Position numbers and translations under genes: made by a program | In this document: positions 56,167-64,000 of the stretch, in pieces | Layout: every line of letters begins with the position of its first letter | Position numbering within the stretch: the stretch's first letter is position 1 | Notes under the pieces: generated by a model | Seen by the model: the letters and a program-made list of their open reading frames with translations, nothing else | What the model was told of the DNA's origin: nothing | Databases searched by the model: none | Source: Pseudonocardia sp. C8 | Lineage (GTDB): Bacteria; Actinomycetota; Actinomycetes; Mycobacteriales; Pseudonocardiaceae | Direction: 5' to 3' | Assembly (NCBI RefSeq): GCF_014267175.1 | Contig: NZ_JACMTR010000002.1 | Location: 1,252,001-1,316,000, forward strand | DNA: 64,000 bases

Positions 56167-56219
56167 GGGGGACAGGGGGAGCGAAGGCGCGAGGGAGCGG
56201 GGGCGCGGGGGCGCGGGGG
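56167..56219 (+). other. G-run cluster with quadruplex potential
   Basis: Six runs of three to five G on the plus strand (56167-71, 56175-79, 56193-95, 56199-203, 56207-11 and 56215-19), the last three separated by CGC. At least four runs of five G are present with short loops, the pattern needed for a G-quadruplex. It lies between the ftsY hairpin and the amtB operator. Confidence 0.55.
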
Positions 56220-56268
56220 CGCTGCTGTCCGGTGCGGTTACGCAACCGTCATGCGAACCGGCGGCCTG

Positions 56269-56306
56269 TTAACCCCGGCGAAACGGACCGGCGCCGGGTG
56301 CGAAAC
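56269..56306 (+). promoter_or_regulatory. GlnR-like operator upstream of amtB
   Basis: Four 5-mers at 11-base spacing: TTAAC (56269), GAAAC (56280), GCGCC (56291) and GAAAC (56302). The actinobacterial GlnR box is gTnAC-n6-GaAAC repeated, so the two GAAAC half-sites are exact, the first GTnAC site is near-match and the second is degenerate. It lies 60 bases before the amtB GTG. GlnR activates amtB-glnB-glnD in related bacteria. Confidence 0.6.
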
Positions 56307-56366
56307 ACGAGGTCACCATTCTTCCTCCCCAAGTCGGACACCCGACGGACGTGGGAGGGAATAGAC

Positions 56367-57692
56367 GTGCCACAGGAAGCCCTGAACGGCGGCGATACCG
56401 CCTGGATCCTGGCGAGCGCCGCGCTCGTACTGCTGATGACTCCCGGGGTGGCGCTGTTCTACGGCGGCCAGGCCCGGTCCAAGAGCGTCCTGAACATGAT
56501 GATGATGTGTTTCAGCGCGCTCGGCCTCGTCGGGGTGCTCTGGATCCTCGTCGGCTACTCGATGGCCTTCGGCCCGGACCTGGGCGGGGGCCTGCTCGGC
56601 AACCCGTTCGCCTACTTCGGTCTCACCGCGATCCTGGCGAACGACCAGGCCACCGAGACGTTGCCGCAGCTGGCGTTCGTCAGCTTCCAGGCGATGTTCG
56701 CGATCCTCACGGTCGCGCTGATCGCCGGTGCGGCCGCCGACCGCATGAGGTTCGGCGCCTGGATGCTGTTCTCGGGCCTGTGGGCCACCCTGGTCTACTT
56801 CCCGATCGCGCACTGGGTGTTCGACCTGGAGCAGGGCTGGATCGCCACGACCCTGGGCGCGCTCGACTTCGCCGGCGGCACCGCCGTCCACATCAACGCC
56901 GGTGTCGCCGCGCTGGTGCTCTGCATCGTCCTCGGCAAGCGCCGCGGCTGGCCGCGCGAGGCGATGCGCCCGCACAACCTCACGATGGTCATGCTCGGCG
57001 CCGGGCTGCTGTGGTTCGGCTGGTTCGGCTTCAACGCCGGCTCGTCCGGTAAGGCCGACTGGGCCGCCGCCTACGCGTTCACCAACACGATCGCCGCCAC
57101 CGCCGCCGCCATCCTCGGCTGGCTGGTCGTCGAGCGGATCCGGTACGGCAAGGCGACCTCGCTGGGCGCCGCGTCGGGCATCGTCGCCGGCCTGGTGGCG
57201 ATCACCCCGGCCTGTGCCGCGGTCTCCCCGCTCGGGGCGCTGGCCATCGGCCTCCTCGCCGGCGTGCTGTGCGCCTACGCGGTCGGCTGGAAGTTCCGGC
57301 TGGGCTACGACGACTCGTTCGACGTCGTCGGCGTCCACCTGGTCGCCGGGCTCTGGGGCACGCTGGCGATCGGCCTGTTCGCCACCGACGTCGCGCCCGA
57401 CGAGACCAACGGCCTGTTCTACGGCGGCGGGCTGGCCCAGCTCGGCATCCAGGCGGTCGCCGCGCTCGCCACCGTCGTCTACTGCGGCGTGGTCACCGCG
57501 ATCATCGCCCTGATCGTCAAGTTCACCCTCGGCCTGCGGGTCGACGACGAGGCCGAGCAGACCGGCATCGACGAGGCCGAGCACGCCGAGACCGGGTACG
57601 AGTTCTCCGGCCTGCGCGGCGGCAGCGGCCTCGGCTCCGCGCCGAAGCCCTCGGTCGCGGCACCGACCACCCCGGCCAAGCAGGAGGCCTGA
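56367..57692 (+). CDS. amtB: Ammonium transporter AmtB
   Basis: 441 residues from GTG 56367, with GGGAGGGA about 7 bases upstream. Eleven helices are expected. The start sequence TAWILASAALVLLMTPGVALFY and the pore histidine pair (in GGTAVHINAGVAAL and VVGVHLVAGLWGTLAIG) are conserved. It moves ammonium into the cell at low external supply. The C-terminal tail is long and acidic, the place where PII binds. glnB follows after 3 bases. Confidence 0.97.
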   Translation: MPQEALNGGDTAWILASAALVLLMTPGVALFYGGQARSKSVLNMMMMCFSALGLVGVLWILVGYSMAFGPDLGGGLLGNPFAYFGLTAILANDQATETLPQLAFVSFQAMFAILTVALIAGAAADRMRFGAWMLFSGLWATLVYFPIAHWVFDLEQGWIATTLGALDFAGGTAVHINAGVAALVLCIVLGKRRGWPREAMRPHNLTMVMLGAGLLWFGWFGFNAGSSGKADWAAAYAFTNTIAATAAAILGWLVVERIRYGKATSLGAASGIVAGLVAITPACAAVSPLGALAIGLLAGVLCAYAVGWKFRLGYDDSFDVVGVHLVAGLWGTLAIGLFATDVAPDETNGLFYGGGLAQLGIQAVAALATVVYCGVVTAIIALIVKFTLGLRVDDEAEQTGIDEAEHAETGYEFSGLRGGSGLGSAPKPSVAAPTTPAKQEA

Positions 57693-58034
<342 letters not shown>

Positions 58035-58044
58035 TCGACTGCCA

Positions 58045-58079
58045 CGGCGGGCCCGTCACCTCCGGGGGCGGGCCCGCCG
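58045..58079 (+). terminator. Hairpin between glnB and glnD
   Basis: CGGCGGGCCCG (58045-58055) pairs perfectly with CGGGCCCGCCG (58069-58079), an 11-bp GC stem with a 13-base loop, 11 bases after the glnB stop. It may lower glnD expression relative to amtB-glnB. Confidence 0.6.
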
Positions 58080-58151
58080 GCCGTCCGGAGTCGTGACCGG
58101 ACGATCCGGCCCGCCTCCGGGCCGCACCAGGGTGGAACGAGCGGGAAGCGG

Positions 58152-60557
58152 GTGGCGCGGGGCATGACGGTCCTCGGGTCGGGCGAAGCGGCGGACCTGG
58201 TCAGGGCGCGGGCGGTCCTCCTGGAGTCCAACGGCCGGAACCATCACGGGCCGGAGGCGTTGCGGACGGCGCTGGCCGACCTGCACGACTTCTGGCTCTC
58301 CTCGCGGTGTGCCGGCCTCGGCGTCACCGGTGACGGCAGCGGGGTCGCCCTGGTCGCGGTCGGGGCGCTCGGCCGCCGGGAGCTGTGCCCGTACTCCGAT
58401 CTCGACCTGGTCCTCGTCCACGACGGCCGCGCCGGCGTCGACACCGTCGCCGAGCAGCTCTGGTACCCGCTGTGGGACGCCGGCATCGGGCTGGACCACG
58501 CCGTCCGCACCCCCGGCCAGGCCGTCCAGGTCGCCGCCACCGACCTGCGGGCCGCGTTCGGCCTGCTGGAGGTCCGGCACATCGCCGGCGACCCGGCGCT
58601 GTCGGCGACGGTCCGCGACACCCTCCGGCAGGCCTGGCGGGCCGGGATCCGCAACCGGTTCGACGAGATCGTCGAGAGCGCCACCGAGCGGTGGCGGCGC
58701 AACGGCGACGTCGCGCACCGGATCGAACCGGACCTCAAGAACGGGCACGGCGGCCTGCGCGACATCCAGCTGATCGACGCGCTGGCCACCGCCCAGCTCC
58801 TCGACCGGCCCTCGGGGGAGGTCACGGCGGCCCGGTCGCTGCTGCTCGACGTCCGCACCGAGCTGCACCGGCGCTCAGGGCGGGCCCGGGACGTGCTGCG
58901 CGCCCAGGACGCCGACGAGATCGCGGCGACCGTCGGGTTCCCGGACGTCGGTGACCGCTTCGACCTGGCCCGCGCCCTGTCCGGTGCGGCCCGCGCGGTC
59001 GCGTACGCCGCCGAGGTCGGGCTGCGCCAGGCCCGCGCCGCGCTGCCCCGGCGCGGGCTGGCCGCTCTGCGCCGCCCACCGGTCCGGCGGCCGCTGGACT
59101 CCGGGGTCGTCGAGCACGCCGGAGAGGTCGGCCTCGCCCGGGACGCCTCCGCCGCCAAGGACCCCGCCCTCGTCCTGCGGGTGGCCGCGACCGCCGCCCG
59201 CACCGGCCTGCCGATCTCCGCCGGCACCCTCGCCCGGCTCGCCGACACCGCCCCCGAGCTCCGCGCGCCGTGGCCGCGGGCCGCGCTCACCGAGCTGCTC
59301 GCGCTGCTCGGCACCGGCCGGCCGAGCGTCGACGTGATCGAGGCGCTCGACCGCACCGGGCTGTGGGGACGGCTGCTCCCGGAGTGGGGCGCGGTGCGCG
59401 ACCTGCCGCCGCGGGACCGCATGCACGTCTGGACCGTCGACCGGCACCTCGCCGAGGTGTGCGCGCAGGCGGCCCGGCTGACCACCCGCGTCTCGCGCCC
59501 GGACCTGTTGCTGCTCGGGGCGCTGCTGCACGACATCGGCAAGGGCCGCGACGGTGACCACTCGCTGGTGGGGGAGTCGCTGGCCCGCCAGATCGGGACC
59601 CGGATCGGCCTGCGCGACGACGACGTCGTCCTGCTGGCCGCGACCGTCCGGCACCACCTGCTGCTGCCGCACACCGCGACCCGGCGCGACCCGGAGGACC
59701 CGGCGACCGTCGCCCGGGTGCTGGACACCCTGCGCGAGGCGGCCAGCGGCGACGACGGCGCCGTCGCGACCCTGGTGGAGGTGCTGGACGCGCTCGCCGA
59801 GGCCGACTCGCTGGGCACCGGGCCCGGGGTGTGGAGCCCGTGGCGGCGGACCCTGATCCAGGGCCTGTCCGGACGCTGCCTGTCCGCGCTGGACGGCCGG
59901 CCGTTCGTCGAGCCGGGTCCGCCGGACCCGGCGGACAAGGAGATGATCGAGGCGGTCGCCGAGGACGGCGCGCCGCAGGTCCGGTTCTCCCGCGGCGACG
60001 ACGTCGCGACCCTCGCCGTCGCCCTGCCGGACGCGCGCGGCGCCCTGTCCGCGGTCGCCGGGGTGGTGGCCCTGCACTCGCTGCAGGTGCACGCCGCGGA
60101 CCTCGTCACCTCCGACGGGGTCGACGTGGTGACGCTCGCGGTCACCCCCCGCTTCGGGGGCCTGCCCGACCCGGCCCTCCTCCGCACCGACCTGGTCCGG
60201 GTGCTGGGCGGGTCGCTGCGGCTCGGCGAGGCACTGGCCCGCAAGGAACGCGACTACGCACCCTCGACGCCGGAGGTGGAGCGGACCGCGCCGCCCCGGG
60301 TGCTCTGGTTCGACGACGAGGCCACCGGCGCGGTCGTGCTCGAGCTGCGCGGCACCGACCGGATCGGGCTGCTCCACCACGTCACGGCCGCGCTGGAGCG
60401 CGCGGGGGTGGACCTGGTGTGGGCCCGGGTCGAGACGCTGGGGTCCTCGGTCGTCGACTCGTTCGGGATCGCCGGGACACCGGACCGGGCGGCCCGCACG
60501 GCGATCGAGCGGGCGGTGCTGGGCGTCGCGGCCGGGCGGCCTGCGGTCGGCCGCTGA
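58152..60557 (+). CDS. glnD: [Protein-PII] nucleotidyltransferase GlnD
   Basis: 801 residues from GTG 58152; ATG 58164 is a possible alternative. Nucleotidyltransferase motif VGALGRRELCPYSDLDLVLV at about residues 70-88, a GlnD linker, an HD phosphohydrolase with LHDIGKGRDGDHS (about 460), and two C-terminal ACT domains (near 615-690 and 730-795). It modifies and demodifies the Tyr of PII in response to glutamine; in actinobacteria the modification is usually adenylylation. Confidence 0.95.
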   Translation: MARGMTVLGSGEAADLVRARAVLLESNGRNHHGPEALRTALADLHDFWLSSRCAGLGVTGDGSGVALVAVGALGRRELCPYSDLDLVLVHDGRAGVDTVAEQLWYPLWDAGIGLDHAVRTPGQAVQVAATDLRAAFGLLEVRHIAGDPALSATVRDTLRQAWRAGIRNRFDEIVESATERWRRNGDVAHRIEPDLKNGHGGLRDIQLIDALATAQLLDRPSGEVTAARSLLLDVRTELHRRSGRARDVLRAQDADEIAATVGFPDVGDRFDLARALSGAARAVAYAAEVGLRQARAALPRRGLAALRRPPVRRPLDSGVVEHAGEVGLARDASAAKDPALVLRVAATAARTGLPISAGTLARLADTAPELRAPWPRAALTELLALLGTGRPSVDVIEALDRTGLWGRLLPEWGAVRDLPPRDRMHVWTVDRHLAEVCAQAARLTTRVSRPDLLLLGALLHDIGKGRDGDHSLVGESLARQIGTRIGLRDDDVVLLAATVRHHLLLPHTATRRDPEDPATVARVLDTLREAASGDDGAVATLVEVLDALAEADSLGTGPGVWSPWRRTLIQGLSGRCLSALDGRPFVEPGPPDPADKEMIEAVAEDGAPQVRFSRGDDVATLAVALPDARGALSAVAGVVALHSLQVHAADLVTSDGVDVVTLAVTPRFGGLPDPALLRTDLVRVLGGSLRLGEALARKERDYAPSTPEVERTAPPRVLWFDDEATGAVVLELRGTDRIGLLHHVTAALERAGVDLVWARVETLGSSVVDSFGIAGTPDRAARTAIERAVLGVAAGRPAVGR

Positions 60558-60643
60558 GCGGGGCGGGTCCGCCGCGGCATCGCGGCCCGGCCGGGCACGA
60601 CGTGGCCAGGAACGAATCCCGGCGCCCGGCCGTTCCCCCGCAC

Positions 60644-61432
60644 ATGACCACCGCGCGCGCCGCCGTGCCGTACGACGTGCCGTCCCGGGGCGTGCCGCCC
60701 GGGGACGCCGCGCCGGATCCGCGCGTGGCGCCGGCCGGTGAACCGGTGCGGTTCGCGAGCACCGCGCCGCCCGGGGAGGTGCCGGCGGGTGAACCGGTGC
60801 CGCTCGCGAGCACCGCGCCGGCAGAGCTCGCGACGACCGCGCCTGCCACGGACGTGCCGGCCGGCGCCCCTCGAGCCGAGCCCGGCGGTGCAGGCCCGCT
60901 CGTCGTTCGCCTGCCCGGACGGACGGTGCTGCTGGTGGCGGGGCTGCCCGGCGCGGGCAAGTCGACCCTGCTGGCCGCGCTCACCGCGCCGCCGGGGGCC
61001 ACCGTCCTCGACTCCGGCACCGCCCGGGCCGTCGTCGCCCGCCGGCTCCCCGCCGGGACGCCGTACCCGGCCTACCGCTGGCTCACCCACCTGGTGCACC
61101 GCGCCGGCGTCGTCCGGGCGTGTCTCGGACCGTCGGAGACGGTCGTCGTCCACCTGCCGGCGACCGCGCCACGGGTCCGGGCGGTGGTCCGGGCGCTCGC
61201 CCGGCTGACCGGCCGGGCACCGCACCTGCTGTGGCTGGACGTGCCCCCGGAGCAGGCACTGGCCGGGCAGCACGCGCGCGGCCGCGTCATCCGGAGCCGC
61301 ACGTTCGCCGTGCACGCGGGGCGGGCCGCGCGGACCACCGCACTGCTCCGTGCGGGCGACGAACCGGGCTGGACGTCGGTCCGGACGACGGACCGCTCCG
61401 GCGCCCGCCGCGGTCTCGTACTCGCCAAGTAG
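60644..61432 (+). CDS. P-loop ATP-binding protein of unknown role
   Basis: 262 residues from ATG 60644; an in-frame GTG at 60602 would add 14 residues. The N-terminal 85 residues are disordered, with imperfect repeats of PAGEPVxxASTAP. A Walker A motif is clear: GLPGAGKSTLL (residues 100-110), in a small P-loop kinase-like fold of about 170 residues, with conserved LWLDVPPEQALAGQHARG and RGRVIRSRTFAVHA near the end. It resembles zeta-toxin/AAA-type nucleotide kinases in general form, but no substrate can be named. It lies between glnD and ffh, ending 10 bases before the ffh start. Confidence 0.7.
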   Translation: MTTARAAVPYDVPSRGVPPGDAAPDPRVAPAGEPVRFASTAPPGEVPAGEPVPLASTAPAELATTAPATDVPAGAPRAEPGGAGPLVVRLPGRTVLLVAGLPGAGKSTLLAALTAPPGATVLDSGTARAVVARRLPAGTPYPAYRWLTHLVHRAGVVRACLGPSETVVVHLPATAPRVRAVVRALARLTGRAPHLLWLDVPPEQALAGQHARGRVIRSRTFAVHAGRAARTTALLRAGDEPGWTSVRTTDRSGARRGLVLAK

Positions 61433-61442
61433 GCTGGTAAGG

Positions 61443-63014
61443 GTGTTCGACTCCCTCTCCGAGCGGCTCGGATCCACGCTGCGGGATCTCCGCGGCAAGG
61501 GCCGGCTCTCCGACGCCGACATCGACGCCACCGCGCGCGAGATCCGGATCGCGCTGCTGGAGGCGGACGTCGCCCTCCCGGTGGTCCGCGGGTTCATCGC
61601 GCGGATCAAGGAGCGGGCCAAGGGTGCGGAGGTCTCGCAGGCCCTGAACCCGGCCCAGCAGGTCGTCAAGATCGTCAACGAGGAGCTCGTGGCGATCCTC
61701 GGCGGCGAGACCCGGCGGCTGAACTTCGCCAAGGAACCGCCGACGGTGATCATGCTCGCCGGCCTTCAGGGGTCCGGCAAGACGACGCTCGCCGGCAAGC
61801 TGGCCCGCTGGCTCTCCGGCCAGGGCCACACCCCGCTGCTGGTGGCCTGCGACCTGCAGCGGCCCAACGCCGTCAACCAGCTGCAGATCGTCGGCGAGCG
61901 GGCCGGGGTGCCGACGTTCGCGCCGCACCCGGGCGCGACCGGTTCCGGCGAGCTGCCGGAGGGTCCCGGCGACCCGGTCGGCGTCGCCCGCGACGGCGTC
62001 GCGCACGCCCGCGAGAAGCACCACGACGTCGTCGTCGTCGACACCGCGGGCCGCCTCGGCGTCGACGAGGAGCTGATGCGGCAGGCGTCCGACATCCGGA
62101 CCGCGGTGCAGCCCGACGAGGTCCTGTTCGTCGTCGACGCCATGATCGGTCAGGACGCCGTCACCACCGCCGAGGCGTTCCGCGACGGGGTCGGTTTCAC
62201 CGGTGTCGTGCTCACCAAGCTCGACGGCGACGCCCGCGGCGGCGCGGCGCTGTCGGTCCGCGAGGTGACCGGGCAGCCGATCCTGTTCGCGTCCAACGGG
62301 GAGAAGCTCGAGGACTTCGACGTCTTCCACCCGGACCGGATGTCCTCGCGCATCCTCGGGATGGGCGACCTGCTCACCCTCATCGAGCAGGCCGAGCAGG
62401 TCTTCGACGCCGAGCAGTCCGCGGCCGCCGCGGAGAAGATCGGTTCCGGCGAGCTGACCCTGGAGGACTTCCTCCAGCAGATGCTGCAGCTGCGCAAGAT
62501 GGGGCCGATCGGCAACATCCTGAACATGCTCCCGGGTGCCAACCAGGGACAGATGAAGGCGGCGCTGGACCAGGTCGACGACCGGCAGATCGACAAGCTG
62601 CAGGCGATCATCCGCGGGATGACCCCCGCCGAGCGGGACGACCCGAAGATCATCAACGCGTCCCGCCGGCAGCGCATCGCGAACGGCTCCGGCGTCACCG
62701 TCGCCGATGTGAACGACCTGGTCAACCGGTTCTTCGAGGCCCGCAAGATGATGAAGCAGATGGCCGGGCAGTTCGGCCTCGGCGGCGGCGGGCGCAAGGC
62801 GACCAAGAAGGTCCCGAAGAACCCGCGCAAGGCCCGCCAGGCCAAGAAGAACCGGCGGAGCGGCAACCCCGCCAACCGGGCCGCGCAGGCCGGCAAGCCG
62901 GACCTGTCGAACCTCCCACCGAGCCTGCGGGAGCTGCCGCCCGGCCTGGCCGGGATGGACCAGCTCCCGCCCGGTTTCGACCCCTCCAGGCTGAACTTCG
63001 GCAAGAAGGAGTGA
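61443..63014 (+). CDS. ffh: Signal recognition particle protein Ffh
   Basis: 523 residues from GTG 61443. N domain, then the GTPase domain with GLQGSGKTTLAGKLA (from residue 107), CDLQRPNAVNQL, DTAGRLGVDEELM and TKLDGDARGGAALSV, then the Met-rich M domain (QMLQLRKMGPIGNILNMLPG, MMKQMAGQFGLGGG). A Lys/Arg-rich and Gly/Pro-rich tail of about 60 residues follows. It binds signal sequences at the ribosome and docks with FtsY. Both partners are encoded in this window, about 5 kb apart. Confidence 0.97.
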   Translation: MFDSLSERLGSTLRDLRGKGRLSDADIDATAREIRIALLEADVALPVVRGFIARIKERAKGAEVSQALNPAQQVVKIVNEELVAILGGETRRLNFAKEPPTVIMLAGLQGSGKTTLAGKLARWLSGQGHTPLLVACDLQRPNAVNQLQIVGERAGVPTFAPHPGATGSGELPEGPGDPVGVARDGVAHAREKHHDVVVVDTAGRLGVDEELMRQASDIRTAVQPDEVLFVVDAMIGQDAVTTAEAFRDGVGFTGVVLTKLDGDARGGAALSVREVTGQPILFASNGEKLEDFDVFHPDRMSSRILGMGDLLTLIEQAEQVFDAEQSAAAAEKIGSGELTLEDFLQQMLQLRKMGPIGNILNMLPGANQGQMKAALDQVDDRQIDKLQAIIRGMTPAERDDPKIINASRRQRIANGSGVTVADVNDLVNRFFEARKMMKQMAGQFGLGGGGRKATKKVPKNPRKARQAKKNRRSGNPANRAAQAGKPDLSNLPPSLRELPPGLAGMDQLPPGFDPSRLNFGKKE

Positions 63015-63028
63015 CGTAGCCTCCCCCC

Positions 63029-64000
63029 ATGCCGGATCTTCCTGCCGCGGGGTGGCGGCTGCGTGGAACGCTGCTGGGTGCGGACGGCGCCGCGAGCGCC
63101 GACCTGTACGTCGACGGCACCGGGCGGATCAGCCCGGAGCCGCTGCCCGGCGCCGAGGACCTCGTGACCGAGGGCTGGATCGTGCCCGGCCTGGTCGACG
63201 CGCACTGCCACATCGGGCTCGGGCCCGACGGCCCGGTCACCGACGTGCTGGAGGAGTGCGCGGCCCAGGCCCGCATCGACCGTGACGCCGGGACCCTGCT
63301 CATCCGGGACTGCGGCTCCCCGGTCGACACCTCGCCGCTGCAGGAGCGCGCGGACCTGCCGGAGATCATCCGGGCGGGCCGGCACCTGGCGCGGCCCAAG
63401 CGCTACATCCCCGGCCTGGCCGTCGAGCTGGACGACCCGCGGCTGCTCGTCGACGAGGTCCGCACCCAGGCCGCCCGCGGTGACGGCTGGGTGAAGCTCG
63501 TCGGCGACTGGATCGACCGCGGCCTCGGCGACGGCGCGGACCTGGCGCCGCTGTGGCCGGACGACGTCCTGGCCGACGCGATCGCCGCCGCGCACGACGC
63601 CGGTGCCCGGGTCACCGCGCACGTCTTCGGTACCGAGGCGCTGCCCGGCCTGATCCGGGCCGGGATCGACTGCATCGAGCACGGGCCGGGGCTCACCGAC
63701 GACCTGATCGACGAGATGGCCTCCCGGGGGACCGCCCTGGTCCCGACCCTGATCAACGTCCAGACGTTCCCCTCGATCGCGGACAGGGCGACGAAGTACC
63801 CGCGCTACGCCGGCCACATGCGGGACCTGCACGACCACGCCTGGGAGACCGTCGGGAAGGCGATCGAGGCCGGTGTGGCCGTCTACGCCGGGACCGACGC
63901 CGGCGGCGGCATCCGGCACGGCCGGATCGCCGACGAGATCGCCGAGCTGGCCCGGGCCGGGCACCCCGACCCGATCGGGGCCGCGAGCTGGGCGGCCCGG
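63029..64000 (+). CDS. Amidohydrolase-family metal-dependent hydrolase (3' end cut by window)
   Basis: 324 codons from ATG 63029, no stop before the window end. Metal-binding pair His59/His61 in VDAHCHIG, a Lys in DGWVKLVGDW, HVFG and EHGPG histidines and Asp in YAGTDAGGG define an imidazolonepropionase/prolidase-like TIM barrel. The homologue next to ffh in mycobacteria has a similar position. The substrate is unknown. The C-terminus lies beyond this window. Confidence 0.88.
   Translation, partial: MPDLPAAGWRLRGTLLGADGAASADLYVDGTGRISPEPLPGAEDLVTEGWIVPGLVDAHCHIGLGPDGPVTDVLEECAAQARIDRDAGTLLIRDCGSPVDTSPLQERADLPEIIRAGRHLARPKRYIPGLAVELDDPRLLVDEVRTQAARGDGWVKLVGDWIDRGLGDGADLAPLWPDDVLADAIAAAHDAGARVTAHVFGTEALPGLIRAGIDCIEHGPGLTDDLIDEMASRGTALVPTLINVQTFPSIADRATKYPRYAGHMRDLHDHAWETVGKAIEAGVAVYAGTDAGGGIRHGRIADEIAELARAGHPDPIGAASWAAR

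Overview
This window is a very high-GC actinobacterial chromosome segment, most likely from the Pseudonocardiaceae and plausibly Pseudonocardia. That placement is an inference. It rests on GC-saturated third codon positions, frequent GTG starts, stop/start overlaps, and a gene order matching the mycobacterial ddlA-thiL-ung-rpmB-recG-pyc-rsmD-coaD and sepIVA-yceD-rnc-mutM-acyP-smc-ftsY-amt-glnB-glnD-ffh blocks. Nearly all of the sequence is protein coding. I see no rRNA, tRNA, CRISPR array, transposase, integrase or plasmid gene.

Layout. 1-4.5 kb: a partial DivIVA-like coiled-coil gene, an mscS-glbO pair (small-conductance channel and truncated haemoglobin), and a PPOX flavoprotein divergent from a MocR-type regulator. 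4.5-7.5 kb: ddl, a DUF3515 lipoprotein-like gene with a stand-alone Lrp ligand-binding domain, and thiL. 7.6-18 kb: an accessory glycolate/lactate module with an LctP-family permease, glcDEF, divergent malate synthase G and an MFS transporter. 18.2-25.5 kb: a complete seven-gene Mrp cation/proton antiporter operon (mrpABCDEFG) followed by a gamma-carbonic-anhydrase-like protein. 25.5-31.5 kb: ung, a DUF1707 protein, a DUF222/HNH (13E12-type) nuclease and a pyruvate-oxidase-like TPP enzyme. 31.8-41.7 kb: rpmB, a DAK2/FakA-like kinase, recG, pyruvate carboxylase, rsmD and coaD. 41.8-53.2 kb: sepIVA, an inserted VOC/AraC/MinD-like group, yceD-rpmF-rnc-mutM, corA, acyP, a second VOC protein and smc. 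53.2-64 kb: a tandem repeat array, ftsY, amtB-glnB-glnD, a P-loop protein, ffh and a truncated amidohydrolase.

How the genes fit together. The core genes serve cell-wall precursor synthesis (ddl), thiamine and CoA cofactors (thiL, coaD), ribosome and rRNA maturation (rpmB, rpmF, rnc, rsmD, yceD), DNA repair (ung, recG, mutM), septation and chromosome structure (sepIVA, smc), SRP targeting (ftsY, ffh) and nitrogen sensing (amtB, glnB, glnD). Metabolic cassettes are inserted between them. The glc genes would take up glycolate or lactate, oxidise it, and condense glyoxylate with acetyl-CoA to malate; pyruvate carboxylase supplies oxaloacetate.

The most interesting signals are non-coding or unusual: a near-consensus LexA/SOS box directly in front of the HNH nuclease start; a 62-bp tandem array of about eight copies with an alternating A/B higher-order pattern between smc and ftsY; a GlnR-like operator before amtB; a 31-bp triplet repeat starting in the ung stop codon; a family of long intergenic palindromes; a gamma-carbonic anhydrase with a changed metal-ligand position; and an FtsY with a linker of roughly 340 residues. 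I did not find a clearly new multi-gene system.
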